Positions 29,434 to 38,715 of a stretch of 64,000 nucleotides of DNA are shown here, one piece after another. The stretch covers positions 124,001 through 188,000 of the forward strand of contig NZ_PIPY01000003.1 in the NCBI RefSeq assembly GCF_003987065.1. The letters run 5' to 3'. This stretch comes from Pseudidiomarina insulisalsae (GTDB lineage Bacteria > Pseudomonadota > Gammaproteobacteria > Enterobacterales > Alteromonadaceae). Position numbers and translations under genes: made by a program. Within the stretch, counting starts at the first letter, position 1, and every line of letters starts with the position of its first letter. The notes beneath the pieces were generated by a model, which worked only from the letters and a program-made list of their open reading frames with translations, was not told the origin of the DNA and did not search any database.

Positions 29434-29933
29434 TGCAGCTTTATATGTTCTACATTGGTGGCTCGGCACCGGGCGCCAACATTGAAGTACATGACGTGCG
29501 CTTTGTCGCTGGCGCGTCGGTCGAGGCCTGTTACCCGGCATTACGCGCTAACTGGTACGGTACCTTAAGTGGCCTGCACCTTGATAGCTACGTGCGGGTG
29601 CATCATGTTGATGGTTATCGCATTGAATTGCGCCGCGAAGCCGCTGCGCAGGCAGAAAAACTCTGGTTCGTGAACTTTGGTGGCTATTACCCCAACCGCC
29701 TGGCGGAATTTCATGACTTTACTTTGGTCGTTGCTCAAAGCGCCGACGAAGCCAAGCGCGTGGGGTATGAGCGCTTACTTACGGACAGCGTGCAGCAGCA
29801 CAAAGACGATCTTTACGATGTCGATAACTGCCTGAATGTGGATTTGCTCGACGGCTGGCACGTGCATCTGGTCAAAGATGATGAGCAGCAGCCGCTGGTG
29901 CCGGACTGGTCCGGCTATGAAGTCATTGCCTGA
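29430..29933 (+). CDS. DUF1543 domain protein
   Basis: 167-residue protein starting MMQLYMFYIGGSAPGANIEV, which is the signature of the DUF1543 family. A second related segment near 55-110 (LHLDSYVRVHHVDGYRIEL, VNFGGYYPNRLAEFHDFTLVV) gives the usual two-part layout. Function is unknown. It overlaps tcdA by 4 bases, indicating translational coupling, and its 3' end overlaps the convergent csdE by 19 bases. Confidence 0.8.
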   Translation: MMQLYMFYIGGSAPGANIEVHDVRFVAGASVEACYPALRANWYGTLSGLHLDSYVRVHHVDGYRIELRREAAAQAEKLWFVNFGGYYPNRLAEFHDFTLVVAQSADEAKRVGYERLLTDSVQQHKDDLYDVDNCLNVDLLDGWHVHLVKDDEQQPLVPDWSGYEVIA

Positions 29934-30310
29934 ACTACTGCGCGCAGACCGTTACGCCGCGAGCTACTGACAAAGCTCTGTAAGCCAAGCAGGGCAAGCA
30001 GGGCATCCAGATCGAAGCTGGCGACCTGCTGTTTGTTGGCGCCATGCAACGCCAGAAATACCAACGCCAGCAAGCCTTTCACCACCCGCGACGAGGAGTC
30101 CAGTTGCAACTGTAACTGATCATTTTGCCAGCTTTTGGTCAGCCAGACTTGCGCTTCACAACCCTGCACCTCGTTTTCAGGTTGCTTCAGTTCCGTCGCC
30201 ATGGGTGGCAAGCGGCTGGCCAGCTGAATCAGAAACTTCAGGCGCTGCGGTTGTTGCCGGGCTTCACTCTGTAACTGGCTGAGATCGCTTTGGGTAAGTT
30301 TGCCGTACAC
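29915..30310 (-). CDS. csdE: SufE-family sulfur acceptor CsdE
   Basis: Sulfur-transfer protein of 131 residues that takes persulfide sulfur from a cysteine desulfurase. The acceptor cysteine is in EVQGCEAQVWL, with SSSRVVKGLLALVFLAL following. It is nearer to CsdE than SufE given the adjacent tcdA (csdL). The cysteine desulfurase CsdA that normally completes this set is not next to it; IscS at 43 kb could supply sulfur. The gene converges with the DUF1543 gene, and both 3' ends overlap. Confidence 0.85.
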   Translation of the reverse strand: MYGKLTQSDLSQLQSEARQQPQRLKFLIQLASRLPPMATELKQPENEVQGCEAQVWLTKSWQNDQLQLQLDSSSRVVKGLLALVFLALHGANKQQVASFDLDALLALLGLQSFVSSSRRNGLRAVVQAMTS

Positions 30311-30455
30311 AAAAAACTCCAGAGGAACTGCCCCTGATCAACGCAAGAGCAAGGGAAAATATAGGCTAAGAGTACCATTTTTGTTCCGAAAAATGTTAAT
30401 CTTGGGCGGTCTAAGATAAAACGTGATCGAAAATTAACGCAACAGGAACGACAAC

Positions 30456-31205
30456 ATGAAGATATTAGTGGCGGTCAAACGCGTCATTGATTACAACGTG
30501 AAGGTACGCGTAAAAGCTGACCAGTCTGACGTTGATCTGGCCAACGTGAAAATGGCCCTGAACCCGTTCTGTGAAATCGCAGTTGAGGAAGCAGTACGAC
30601 TGAAAGAAAAAGGCATCGCTGAAGAAGTGGTGGTGGTCTCTATTGGCCCGAAAGCCGTGCAGGAGCAATTACGCACCGCGCTGGCACTGGGTGCTGATCG
30701 TGCCATTCAGATCGAAACCGAAGATATGCCAGACTCGCTGGCGGTCGCCAAGTTACTGAAAGGCGTGGTGGAAAAAGAAGCGCCACAGTTGGTGATTCTT
30801 GGTAAGCAGGCGATTGACTCTGACAACAACCAGACCGGCCAGATGCTGGGCGCCTTGACTGGTATGCCGCAAGGCACCTTTGCCTCGAACGTCGACATGA
30901 ACGACGGTAGCGTGAAGGTGACCCGTGAAGTGGATGGCGGCTTACAAACCGTGAAACTGAGCTTGCCAGCCATTGTCACCACTGACCTGCGTCTGAACGA
31001 GCCGCGTTATGCCTCGTTGCCGAACATTATGAAAGCCAAGCGTAAGCCGCTGGACGTGACCACGGCAGATGAGCTGGGCGTGGACGTGAAGCGCACAGTG
31101 AAACTGCTGAAAGTGGAGCCGCCTGCAGAGCGTAGCGGTGGTGTGAAAGTTGCCGATGTAGCGGAACTGGTCGATAAATTGAAGAATGAGGCAAAAGTCA
31201 TATGA
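30456..31205 (+). CDS. etfB: Electron transfer flavoprotein, beta subunit
   Basis: Small subunit of the soluble electron carrier that takes electrons from acyl-CoA and other flavin dehydrogenases. It is 249 residues. It begins [20 protein letters not shown] and shows the ETF-beta signature region around [36 protein letters not shown] in segments. It precedes etfA with a 4-base overlap. No acyl-CoA dehydrogenase is nearby, so the donor is encoded elsewhere. Confidence 0.96.
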   Translation: MKILVAVKRVIDYNVKVRVKADQSDVDLANVKMALNPFCEIAVEEAVRLKEKGIAEEVVVVSIGPKAVQEQLRTALALGADRAIQIETEDMPDSLAVAKLLKGVVEKEAPQLVILGKQAIDSDNNQTGQMLGALTGMPQGTFASNVDMNDGSVKVTREVDGGLQTVKLSLPAIVTTDLRLNEPRYASLPNIMKAKRKPLDVTTADELGVDVKRTVKLLKVEPPAERSGGVKVADVAELVDKLKNEAKVI

Positions 31206-32131
31206 GCATTTTAGTCATTGCCGAACACGACAATAAAGAATTAAGCCCGGCCACATTGAAAACCCTTGCCGCAGCGCAAGCGATTGGCGGCGACATCGAC
31301 GTGCTAGTTGCCGGTGACGACTGTCAGGCCGTTGCCGAAGCAGTAGCGAAAGCTGAAGGCGTCAGCAAAGTACGCGTTGCTGATAATGCCGTTTATGGTC
31401 ATTTCCTTGCCGAGAATCTTGGCACTTTAGTTGCTGAGCTGGGCAAAGATTACGGACATATTCTGGCGCCAGCCACCACCACTGGTAAGAACTTCATGCC
31501 ACGTGCTGCAGCCTTGCTGGATGTCGCGCAAATTTCAGACATTATGGCGGTTGAGAGTGCCGATACCTTCAAGCGCCCTATCTATGCAGGTAACGCCATT
31601 GCTACCGTGCAGTCTGAAGACGCTATTAAGGTTATTACTGTGCGTACCACCGCATATGACGCGGTGCCTGCCGAGGGCGGTAATGCTGAGATCGAAGCGG
31701 TTGATATTGTTATTGATAACGACAAATCTGAATTTGTTGGCGAAGAGCTGGCTGAGTCAGAACGTCCGGATCTGACCGCTGCGCGCGTTGTTATTTCAGG
31801 CGGTCGCGGTATGCAAAACGGCGAGAACTTCCATTTGCTGGAAAAAATCGCTGACAAACTTGGCGCTGCCGTCGGTGCGTCACGTGCCGCCGTTGACGCT
31901 GGCTTTGTGCCAAACGACATGCAGGTCGGTCAGACCGGTAAGATCGTTGCGCCTGAGCTCTACATCGCAGTAGGTATCAGTGGTGCGATTCAGCACTTGG
32001 CGGGTATGAAAGACTCAAAAGTCATTGTAGCCATCAACAAAGACGAAGAAGCGCCGATTTTCCAGGTCGCTGATTATGGTCTGGTGGGTGACTTGTTTGA
32101 GGTTCTGCCTGAGCTGGAGAAGCAGCTGTAA
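31202..32131 (+). CDS. etfA: Electron transfer flavoprotein, alpha subunit
   Basis: Large ETF subunit of 309 residues that binds FAD. The C-terminal FAD domain contains [29 protein letters not shown] and the signature [17 protein letters not shown], then [23 protein letters not shown] in pieces. It overlaps etfB and is followed by a strong terminator, so the operon is just etfBA. Electrons pass on to ETF-ubiquinone oxidoreductase, not seen here. Confidence 0.96.
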   Translation: MSILVIAEHDNKELSPATLKTLAAAQAIGGDIDVLVAGDDCQAVAEAVAKAEGVSKVRVADNAVYGHFLAENLGTLVAELGKDYGHILAPATTTGKNFMPRAAALLDVAQISDIMAVESADTFKRPIYAGNAIATVQSEDAIKVITVRTTAYDAVPAEGGNAEIEAVDIVIDNDKSEFVGEELAESERPDLTAARVVISGGRGMQNGENFHLLEKIADKLGAAVGASRAAVDAGFVPNDMQVGQTGKIVAPELYIAVGISGAIQHLAGMKDSKVIVAINKDEEAPIFQVADYGLVGDLFEVLPELEKQL

Positions 32132-32157
32132 CGCGATACACGTTCAATATTATGCCG

Positions 32158-32183
32158 AAAGCCCGCATCATGCGGGCTTTTTA
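32158..32183 (+). terminator. Rho-independent terminator of etfBA
   Basis: AAAGCCCGCA (32158-32167) pairs with TGCGGGCTTT (32171-32180) across a 3-base loop and continues in a T run. Confidence 0.9.
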
Positions 32184-32256
32184 CTTTTTGGCAACAATCT
32201 TTAATGACTTTGAATACATTGTTGGGGTGATACGAATCGTTTATTTTTTGAACTTG

Positions 32257-32278
32257 ACTTTGCTGAGTAAAGCAAAGT
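32257..32278. promoter_or_regulatory. Small palindrome upstream of an exported-protein gene
   Basis: ACTTTGCT (32257-32264) and AGCAAAGT (32271-32278) are perfect 8-bp arms about 60 bases before the start of the next gene. A TTGACT hexamer overlaps the left arm. It could be an operator; no regulator can be named. Confidence 0.3.
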
Positions 32279-32336
32279 TCCGATGATAACGCGAGCGGTA
32301 CGGTATCACAGTCTAAGCACTCAAAAGGATCACCTC

Positions 32337-33269
32337 ATGAAGCATTATAAAAATAAACTTTTACTATCCTGCGCTGCGTTGCCGCTGCTGTGCATCGAAG
32401 CCGCTCAAGCCGAACAGCAGACATATATTTTTAATGGCATATTAACGCAGTTTGACTCTACCTTTTTCAGTCAGGCGGCAAATGATTCGATGGACCAGTT
32501 TACTCTAACGCTGATCGTCGAAACGACAGCCGTCCTTGTCTATGCCGATCCTGAAACAGAAGTCTACACCGACGCAGTTATTCGGTTTGACACCGGTTCT
32601 TCCGGTCCGAATGGAGGAGTGTGGACCTTTCCTACACCGACGTTTCACCAAGGCTCCATTAATGAGATTTCCTACTCCAAGACAGGGGGAATTGATGAGC
32701 TGACGGTGCAGCTTGACTTCGAGCAGCAATCCTGGCGCTATGTTGAGTACTTAACAGTAACTCAGGCTAGCACGCCATTCATTGGGCTTAATGGCACATT
32801 TCCGGGCGTATTAAATGGTCAATATGAAGTGTCGGTTTCATATGAGGCGCAAGAGTTTCAAGGTGAAACAATGACATGGAGGGTCGCAGGTCAAGGCTTC
32901 ACCACCAGCGTTATTGGAACTTTATTTGATAGTGATTTTGATGGCGTAACAGATGAAATCGATCTCTGCCCAGCTTCCATCAAGGACGAAACGGTTGTCT
33001 TTAACGGTTGGTATGACTCAGGGGTCCCCAACTACGTTGACGAAAGTGGCTGCACCATCATGGACCATTATGCTGTTTGTCTTGTCGAAGAAGAGGAAGA
33101 ACAAGAGCCGTCACGCTTTAGTTGGGTTCAGCCCACCTACAGCGGTCCAAGCTATTGCGAGAAGCAGGTTGCCTACGGCCTTGTTTCCGATGGCGTAATC
33201 GATTTCAGCGAGTCACGCACCTTACGTCGCGCCCTATATGACGCCTATCGAAGCGGCGGCATTCGCTAA
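32337..33269 (+). CDS. Exported protein with thrombospondin type 3-like motif
   Basis: 310-residue secreted protein, not recognised as a known family. The signal peptide ends near AAQAEQ (25). The mature region is beta-rich and threonine/serine-rich. A calcium-binding thrombospondin type 3-like loop, DSDFDGVTDEIDLCP, lies near 200, with paired cysteines after it. The C-terminal ~35 residues, YCEKQVAYGLVSDGVIDFSE onward to YDAYR, recur in a frameshifted gene just downstream. I start at the ATG preceded by AAAGGA; an upstream in-frame ATG at 32283 would add 18 non-signal residues. A cell-surface role is likely. Confidence 0.75.
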   Translation: MKHYKNKLLLSCAALPLLCIEAAQAEQQTYIFNGILTQFDSTFFSQAANDSMDQFTLTLIVETTAVLVYADPETEVYTDAVIRFDTGSSGPNGGVWTFPTPTFHQGSINEISYSKTGGIDELTVQLDFEQQSWRYVEYLTVTQASTPFIGLNGTFPGVLNGQYEVSVSYEAQEFQGETMTWRVAGQGFTTSVIGTLFDSDFDGVTDEIDLCPASIKDETVVFNGWYDSGVPNYVDESGCTIMDHYAVCLVEEEEEQEPSRFSWVQPTYSGPSYCEKQVAYGLVSDGVIDFSESRTLRRALYDAYRSGGIR

Positions 33270-33295
33270 CCTTCACTGAATTAGTTAGTAAAGAC

Positions 33296-33322
33296 AAAAC
33301 CCCGCAACCGCGGGGTTTTATT
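33296..33322 (+). terminator. Rho-independent terminator after the exported protein gene
   Basis: AAAACCCCGC (33296-33305) pairs with GCGGGGTTTT (33310-33319) with a 4-base loop and a T-rich tail. Confidence 0.9.
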
Positions 33323-33327
33323 TTTCC

Positions 33328-33388
33328 ACCAGCGGGGCAGCCCCCCGCTTTTCTCCCACCTGCGCCAGCAGGGACAGCCCCCTCTGTG
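33328..33388 (+). repeat. GC-rich hairpin repeats, copies A and B
   Basis: Copy A (33328-33352) is CCAGCGGGGCAGCC followed by CCCCGCTTTT, a hairpin with a T tail. Copy B (33365-33388) is CCAGCAGGGACAGCCCC. The same pair recurs at 33675-33735 after the next, frameshifted gene, which suggests that gene tail and repeat were duplicated together. Confidence 0.6.
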
Positions 33389-33449
33389 GCTAAAGTTAAG
33401 GCTTTAAGGGACAAGGCGCACCCGCGACTTGTCGCTTTGGAGAAGCAAA

Positions 33450-33657
33450 ATGAAGAACTTAGTTATAGCCATAGTGCTCTTTTTACTCATCGCCCCCATA
33501 GTGGGCGAAGGGGAACCTTGACCGGCTCCTCGCATGCTTTGTTTTGGTGCTGGGCTATTGTGAAAAACAGGTCGTCTATGACTTAGTGAGCGAAGGGATC
33601 ATTGATTACAGCGAATCCCGTGATTTGCGCAGTGCTCTGTATCAGTCATATCGCTAA
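33450..33657 (+). pseudogene. Frameshifted small exported protein, relative of the upstream gene's C-terminus
   Basis: A good ribosome-binding site (GGAG) precedes an ATG that opens MKNLVIAIVLFLLIAPIVGE, a signal-peptide-like sequence, but the frame stops after 23 codons. If one base is skipped at the GGGG run (33510-33513), reading continues through NLDRLLACFVLVLGYCEKQ and IIDYSESRDLRSALYQSYR to a TAA at 33657, giving about 67 residues. The last 35 match the end of the preceding protein (YCEKQV..LVS.G.ID.SESR.LR.ALY..YR). It may be a decayed duplicate, a sequencing error or a programmed shift. Confidence 0.6.
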
Positions 33658-33674
33658 ATTTCCGACGATTTTCA

Positions 33675-33735
33675 CCCAGCGGGGCAGAGGTCCCGCTTTT
33701 TTGTGGCTGCCCCAGCAGGGGCAGCCCCTTCTGGC
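33675..33735 (+). repeat. GC-rich hairpin repeats, copies C and D
   Basis: Copy C (33675-33702) is CCAGCGGGGCAGAGGTCCCGC followed by six T, a terminator-like hairpin for the frameshifted gene. Copy D contains the palindrome GCTGCCCCAGCAGGGGCAGC (33707-33726) and continues CCCCTTCTG. Together they mirror copies A and B. The rest of 33270-33824 holds no other gene I can support. Confidence 0.6.
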
Positions 33736-33824
33736 GTGGATTTTTCGTTAGAGAGCACTTGCATATTTGTAACTCATCGGACATGATTGACCCTATAACA
33801 TCCTAATGGGATTAGGTGGCTAAC

Positions 33825-35669
33825 ATGAAAAGAAGAACAACTATGCTTAAAAAATTACCTCTCGCTACCGCGGTAGCGCTAGCATTCGCAGGAAGTGCCG
33901 GGGCTCACGCCGCAGAATTTGAAGTGGGTGATTTCCGCGTTAAGTTTGACTCCATCATTTCATATGGTGCCGCATGGCGGGTGGAAGACCAGGACATGCG
34001 TCTCATCCATCCCGGCAACATGCCAGGTGGCATGGGTCAGTCAGGCGTTGCCGACGACGGTAACCTGAACTACGACAAAGGCGACATGGTGTCGTCAGTA
34101 GTAAAAGGCGTCCATGATCTGAGCATCGACGGCGGCGATTATGGTGCTTTCGTCCGTTTCAAATACTGGTATGACGATGTCATCAAGAACCAGGAAGTGC
34201 CACATGGCCACACCGCGACAAACTATTTCCCAGATGTCACCCTGAACAACGACGGTCTTGATGACTGGTCGACCGGCTCAGGCTTCGAACTGCTTGACGC
34301 CTTTGCCTATGCCTACTTTGATTTGGGCGACATGCCAGTCAACCTGCGTGTCGGCCGTCAGGTATTAAGCTGGGGTGAGAGTACGTTCATTTTTAACGGC
34401 GTCAATGCGATTAACCCGGTGGATGTGAACGCAATTCGCCGCCCAGGTGTAGAAATTAAAGAAGCACTGCTTCCGGTCGGAATGGTCAACCTGAACATCG
34501 GCCTGACCACCGAAACCAGCCTTGATATGTTCTACCAGTACGAGTGGGACAACACCAAGCTCGACGGCTGCGGTACTTTCTTCTCCACCGTCGACATCTT
34601 AGGCGGCCCTGGCTGTAATAAAGTTACCCTGAACCCCACCCTGGTCGCCGGTGACCCATCAAGCAGCCTGAGCGATCGCGAGTCGGTACAGTTCGGCGCT
34701 TATCTTGATCGCTCGGCCAACATTGAGCCTGATGATGACGGCCAGTACGGTTTCGCGCTGCGTCATTACAGCATGGATCTGGACGTTGAGTTTGGCTTGT
34801 ACTACATGAACATTCACAACCAAACGCCTATTATCTCTGCTTACAACTGGGAGCAACAGCCGAGCCCGAGCTTCAGCCATCCTGACGGTTATCCGATTGC
34901 GGGCCCCAACTATGTGCTGCAATATCCGGAAGATCAGGAAATTATCGGTGCCAGCTTCAGTACCAACCTCGGCCTTTGGTCAGTAGGTGGTGAATATAGC
35001 CTGCGTACGGACATGCCAGTCCAGATCAACACCACTGAAATTCTGACTGCCGGTCTGCGTGCCGGTGTACCAAGCACTTTCAGTGATCGCATCCGCACTG
35101 ATGACGAAGGTAACTTCACGAATCTTGGCGAACTGCAGGAAGGTTATGAAAGCCTGGACGTGAGTCAGTATCAGCTGACCGGTATTCGCTTCCTGGATAA
35201 CGTACTTGGCGCAAGCCGCGTGACGTTCATCGGTGAAATCGCACTAAACAAAGTCCACTCGCTGCCAGGTCTTGATGAGCAACGCTTCGGTCGTAATCCG
35301 GTTTATGGCAAGTGCTTAACAGTTGCTGATCAGCAGCAACTGGGTAACCCAAGCCCAGCGGGCGATATTAACTGTGAAGGCTTTGTCACTGCCTCTTCAT
35401 GGGGTTATCGCACCCGTTTCGTAGCGGAGTACAACAACGTATTCTCAGGCTGGAACATGACTCCAACACTGGCGTTTGGTCATGACGTGAAAGGTTACTC
35501 GCCGAACAGTAACTTCATTGAAGGTCGTAAAGCGATTGGCCTGAGCGTCGACTTCAGCTACTTGTCATCGTACAAAATTGGCGTTGGTTACAACGTTAAC
35601 ACTGGCGGTGACTACGATGCGGCAACCGACCGTGATTTCGCAGCGGTCAGCTTTAGCTACAGCTTCTAA
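33825..35669 (+). CDS. DUF1302 outer-membrane protein
   Basis: 614-residue exported protein with a signal peptide ending near AHAAEF (about 30). It belongs to DUF1302, a family of predicted outer-membrane beta-barrels usually paired with a DUF1329 protein in hydrophobic-compound metabolism. Characteristic segments are FDSIISYGAAWRVEDQD, VGRQVLSWGESTFIFNG and NAINPVDVNAIRRPG, and the protein ends in an aromatic strand VSFSYSF. No DUF1329 gene follows here. I start at the ATG 5 bases after AGGTGG; a GTG three codons upstream lies within that site. A terminator follows. Confidence 0.85.
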   Translation: MKRRTTMLKKLPLATAVALAFAGSAGAHAAEFEVGDFRVKFDSIISYGAAWRVEDQDMRLIHPGNMPGGMGQSGVADDGNLNYDKGDMVSSVVKGVHDLSIDGGDYGAFVRFKYWYDDVIKNQEVPHGHTATNYFPDVTLNNDGLDDWSTGSGFELLDAFAYAYFDLGDMPVNLRVGRQVLSWGESTFIFNGVNAINPVDVNAIRRPGVEIKEALLPVGMVNLNIGLTTETSLDMFYQYEWDNTKLDGCGTFFSTVDILGGPGCNKVTLNPTLVAGDPSSSLSDRESVQFGAYLDRSANIEPDDDGQYGFALRHYSMDLDVEFGLYYMNIHNQTPIISAYNWEQQPSPSFSHPDGYPIAGPNYVLQYPEDQEIIGASFSTNLGLWSVGGEYSLRTDMPVQINTTEILTAGLRAGVPSTFSDRIRTDDEGNFTNLGELQEGYESLDVSQYQLTGIRFLDNVLGASRVTFIGEIALNKVHSLPGLDEQRFGRNPVYGKCLTVADQQQLGNPSPAGDINCEGFVTASSWGYRTRFVAEYNNVFSGWNMTPTLAFGHDVKGYSPNSNFIEGRKAIGLSVDFSYLSSYKIGVGYNVNTGGDYDAATDRDFAAVSFSYSF

Positions 35670-35693
35670 GAGGCTACGCTTTGTTAATACCTT

Positions 35694-35719
35694 AAAAACC
35701 CGCTTCGGCGGGTTTTTTT
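35694..35719 (+). terminator. Rho-independent terminator after the DUF1302 gene
   Basis: AAAAACCCGC (35694-35703) pairs with GCGGGTTTTT (35708-35717), with a T run of seven. Confidence 0.9.
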
Positions 35720-35792
35720 GTACCGTTCATCGAACAGCCCTTGCGACTGACCGGTTAAATGACTTAAACATGGTAGCAATGATTCGCGCGAA

Positions 35793-35817
35793 CCCCGTAG
35801 CAAGACTACGGGCTACT
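35793..35817 (-). repeat. REP hairpin, GTAG-headed, copy 2
   Basis: In the minus sense GTAGCCCGTAG, loop TCTTG, CTACGGGG. The loop differs from the TTCTA of the other copies but head and stem agree. It ends 13 bases before the S9 peptidase start codon. Confidence 0.75.
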
Positions 35818-35830
35818 TAGGAGTCCGGAA

Positions 35831-37876
35831 ATGAAATTGACAATCGCAGCAGTACTGGCGCTTACCACCAGCAGCGCCATGGCAGCTGATACTGATCAAC
35901 AGCTGTTTCAACCTAAAGATGTGTTCCAGCTGGAGTACGCCAGTTCACCCACAATTCACCCCAGCGGTGAGTACACGGTGTTTATTCGTAACTACATGGA
36001 CATTATGACCGACCGTCGCTACGGCGCGCTTTGGCGGGTCGACAACAGCGGTGACTTGCGACCGTTACTCGGTGGCGACGCCAATGATCACTCGCAGACC
36101 TGGTCGCCCGATGGCAGCAAGCTGGCGTTTGTTTCCAATCGCAGCGGCAGCAATCAGATCCATCTTTATTGGACCGATACCGCGAAACACGCTCCGGTAA
36201 CCCGCCTGACCGGCTCGGCCAGTAACCTCAGTTGGTCGCCAGACGGTAAATGGCTGGCGTTTACCATGTTTACACCCGAGCCTAAGCCGGCCCCGGTAAG
36301 CTTGCCGCGCGCTCCGGAAGGCGCAAAGTGGGCAGAGCCGCCGAAGTATATCGACAAAGAACAATATCGTTTCGATGCTGCCGGCTATGCGAAAGACGGC
36401 TACACCCAGATTTATGTGATGCCGGCCGAGGGCGGCACCCCGCGCCAGTTAACCCATGGTGACTATCACCACAGCGGCACCCTGGCCTGGACCGGTGATA
36501 GCAAGCGCATCATTTTCTCAGGCAACCTGCGTGAAGACGCCTTCGATCAGCCGCAGAACTCTGAGTTGTACAGCGTGACCGTAGCTGACGGTACCCTTAC
36601 TCAAATGACCGACCGTTTCGGCCCGGATCGCTCGCCGGCGATCAGTCCGGACGGCAAAAAGCTGGCATGGCTGGGTAACGATGATGAAAAAATGAGTTAT
36701 CAGCTGACGCAGCTGTATGTCATGGACCTGTCAGGTGGTGAGCCACAGTTGCTGACCAGCGATCTTGATTACAGCGTCAGCGACGTGCAATGGAGTGGCG
36801 ACAGCGGCAGCCTCTACTTCTCTTACGACCGTCATGGTGACGGCCACATTGTACGGCAGTACCTAAGCGGCCAACGTATTGACCTGACCGACAATATGGG
36901 CGGCCTCAGCTATGGCCGGCCCTACAGTGGCGGCGACTTTGACGTGCAACAAGACGGCGTACTCGTGTACACCAAAGCTGACGCCCAGCGTCCGGCCGAC
37001 CTGGTTATGCAAAACGGTGAGCAGGTACAACAGCTGACCCGCCTGAATGAAGATCTGTTCGCTCATAAACAATTGGGTAAAGTTGAGGAAATCTGGTACG
37101 ACTCGAAGCACGGTGACTACAAAGTACAAGGCTGGATTGTTTATCCGCCGAACTTCGACCCGAAGAAAAAGTACCCGCTGATCCTCGAAATTCACGGTGG
37201 CCCCCATACTGCATACGCTGAGACTTTCTCAGCCGAAGTACAGCTGATGGCCGCCGCCGGCAATGTGGTGCTCTACACCAACCCGCGTGGCAGTACCAGC
37301 TACGGCGAGGCATTCGCCCAGGAAATTCACCACAACTACCCAAGTCAGGACTTTGACGACCTGATGGACGGTGTTGATGCGGTCATCGACAAAGGTTTTA
37401 TCGATGAAGAGCGCTTGTACGTGACCGGCGGCAGCGGTGGTGGTGTGCTGACGGCCTGGATTGTGGGTCATACCGACCGCTTCCGCGCCGCTGTTGTGGC
37501 CAAGCCGGTGATTAACTGGTACAGCTTTGTGCTCACTGCCGATGCTTACAGCTACTTTACTAAGTATTGGTTTCCTGGGCTGCCATGGGAGAACATGGAG
37601 CACTACATGAAGTATTCACCGATTAGCTATGTCGGAAACGTTACAACGCCAACCATGCTGTTAACCGGTGAAGCCGACTACCGCACGCCGATTTCTGAGT
37701 CGGAGCAGTATTATCAGGCACTTAAACTGGCGGGGGTTGAAACCGCCATGGTCCGTGTACCTGACGCGCCGCATGGCATTTATAGCCGCCCGTCAAACCT
37801 GATTGGTAAAGTCGCGTATATCCTGCACTGGTTTGAAAAACACGGTGAAGGCGACAAGCGTACGGCCGCTAAGTAA
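35831..37876 (+). CDS. Secreted S9 prolyl-oligopeptidase-family peptidase
   Basis: 681-residue peptidase with a signal peptide ending near AMAAD (19). The N-terminal propeller carries repeated PDGSKLAF, SPDGKWLAF and SPDGKKLAW blades. The C-terminal alpha/beta hydrolase domain has the nucleophile motif TGGSGGG, the acid in GEADYRTPISESEQ and the histidine in DAPHGI. This is the acylaminoacyl-peptidase/dipeptidyl-peptidase type, so peptide scavenging in the periplasm is likely. The ribosome-binding site AGGAG sits beside REP copy 2. The gene converges with a glycosyltransferase gene. Confidence 0.92.
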   Translation: MKLTIAAVLALTTSSAMAADTDQQLFQPKDVFQLEYASSPTIHPSGEYTVFIRNYMDIMTDRRYGALWRVDNSGDLRPLLGGDANDHSQTWSPDGSKLAFVSNRSGSNQIHLYWTDTAKHAPVTRLTGSASNLSWSPDGKWLAFTMFTPEPKPAPVSLPRAPEGAKWAEPPKYIDKEQYRFDAAGYAKDGYTQIYVMPAEGGTPRQLTHGDYHHSGTLAWTGDSKRIIFSGNLREDAFDQPQNSELYSVTVADGTLTQMTDRFGPDRSPAISPDGKKLAWLGNDDEKMSYQLTQLYVMDLSGGEPQLLTSDLDYSVSDVQWSGDSGSLYFSYDRHGDGHIVRQYLSGQRIDLTDNMGGLSYGRPYSGGDFDVQQDGVLVYTKADAQRPADLVMQNGEQVQQLTRLNEDLFAHKQLGKVEEIWYDSKHGDYKVQGWIVYPPNFDPKKKYPLILEIHGGPHTAYAETFSAEVQLMAAAGNVVLYTNPRGSTSYGEAFAQEIHHNYPSQDFDDLMDGVDAVIDKGFIDEERLYVTGGSGGGVLTAWIVGHTDRFRAAVVAKPVINWYSFVLTADAYSYFTKYWFPGLPWENMEHYMKYSPISYVGNVTTPTMLLTGEADYRTPISESEQYYQALKLAGVETAMVRVPDAPHGIYSRPSNLIGKVAYILHWFEKHGEGDKRTAAK

Positions 37877-37888
37877 TAAGGCAAAAAC

Positions 37889-37916
37889 CGCGGGTCAGAT
37901 CACCATCTGGCCCGCA
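37889..37916. terminator. Hairpin between convergent genes
   Basis: GCGGGTCAGAT and ATCTGGCCCGC form an imperfect stem with a CACC loop between the S9 peptidase and glycosyltransferase stops. There is no long T tract on either side, so it may be a weak bidirectional terminator. Confidence 0.5.
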
Positions 37917-38634
37917 AGCTATCCAGATATAGCAGCAACTGATGTTTCACCCGCACGAGCGGACGCCGCGGCTGCTTGCGACGGTCACCCATGGCAAAAA
38001 TATCGCTGCCGTGCTGGTGAGTGTTGTCCACTGCAAATGGCATCAGGCCCCGCACCACTAGCCCTAACTCTGTCTGCCACTGCAAATCGACATCCACCGG
38101 CCGGTGAAAAGGCGGTCGCTGCGCTAACAGTTTCTTCGCGCCGGCAGCGCTGACGATATGCCCGCAAGCGCCCATGGGCGGCTTCTTAAAGCGCACCCAG
38201 CGAAACCCTGCGAAGTTATCCAGTAGATAACTTTTTTGCTGTTTAAACGGCGCGGCGACTTTAATGAGATCCCAACTTTCCGAACACTGCGCAACGGCCT
38301 CAGGCAGCGAAGAAAACTTAGGGTCCAGCACCACGTCATCCTCAAGCACGATGGCATAATCCAGCTGCTCGTCAAGAATGGTCTGCCAGGCCTTCAGGTG
38401 GGAAAGATAACAACCGATTTCACCGCGCGAGAGCTGATAATGATAGTTATTGCGAGCCGCATCGCTGTCAAAAACCCGGGCGATAGCCGTCTCGCCCAAC
38501 GTGTCGCCAGCAACGGCGTCAATTCGCTCAAATGGCAGCCCCGTAGCTTCGAGCTGCGCTTTTACATTACGCCAGCGCTCGGGTGAGCGCTCAAGATTAA
38601 TAACCAGAACTTTCCATTTCTTCAAGTCAGCCAC
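37900..38634 (-). CDS. Glycosyltransferase family 25 (LPS type)
   Basis: 244-residue cytoplasmic sugar transferase of the LPS core/lipooligosaccharide type. It shows WKVLVINLERSPERWRN at the N-terminus, FERIDAVAG, SRGEIGCYLSHLKAWQTIL and the catalytic DYAIVLEDDVVLD. It likely adds a hexose to the outer core. A second glycosyltransferase lies 80 bases downstream of its start region on the same strand, and the two may act on the same glycan. Confidence 0.88.
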   Translation of the reverse strand: MADLKKWKVLVINLERSPERWRNVKAQLEATGLPFERIDAVAGDTLGETAIARVFDSDAARNNYHYQLSRGEIGCYLSHLKAWQTILDEQLDYAIVLEDDVVLDPKFSSLPEAVAQCSESWDLIKVAAPFKQQKSYLLDNFAGFRWVRFKKPPMGACGHIVSAAGAKKLLAQRPPFHRPVDVDLQWQTELGLVVRGLMPFAVDNTHQHGSDIFAMGDRRKQPRRPLVRVKHQLLLYLDSLRARW

Positions 38635-38715
38635 AGACAGAACCTCCTTATGGTGCCTATGAACAACAACTCATGACTTCGCAACTGTCAGTATAGCAGT
38701 AAGTGTTTGACCTGC

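Noticed and set aside
33386-33586. 66-codon open frame before the DUF1302 gene
   Set aside because: It crosses the frameshifted gene in the wrong phase and its translation has no signal or domain; the MKNLVIA frame with a ribosome-binding site is better supported.
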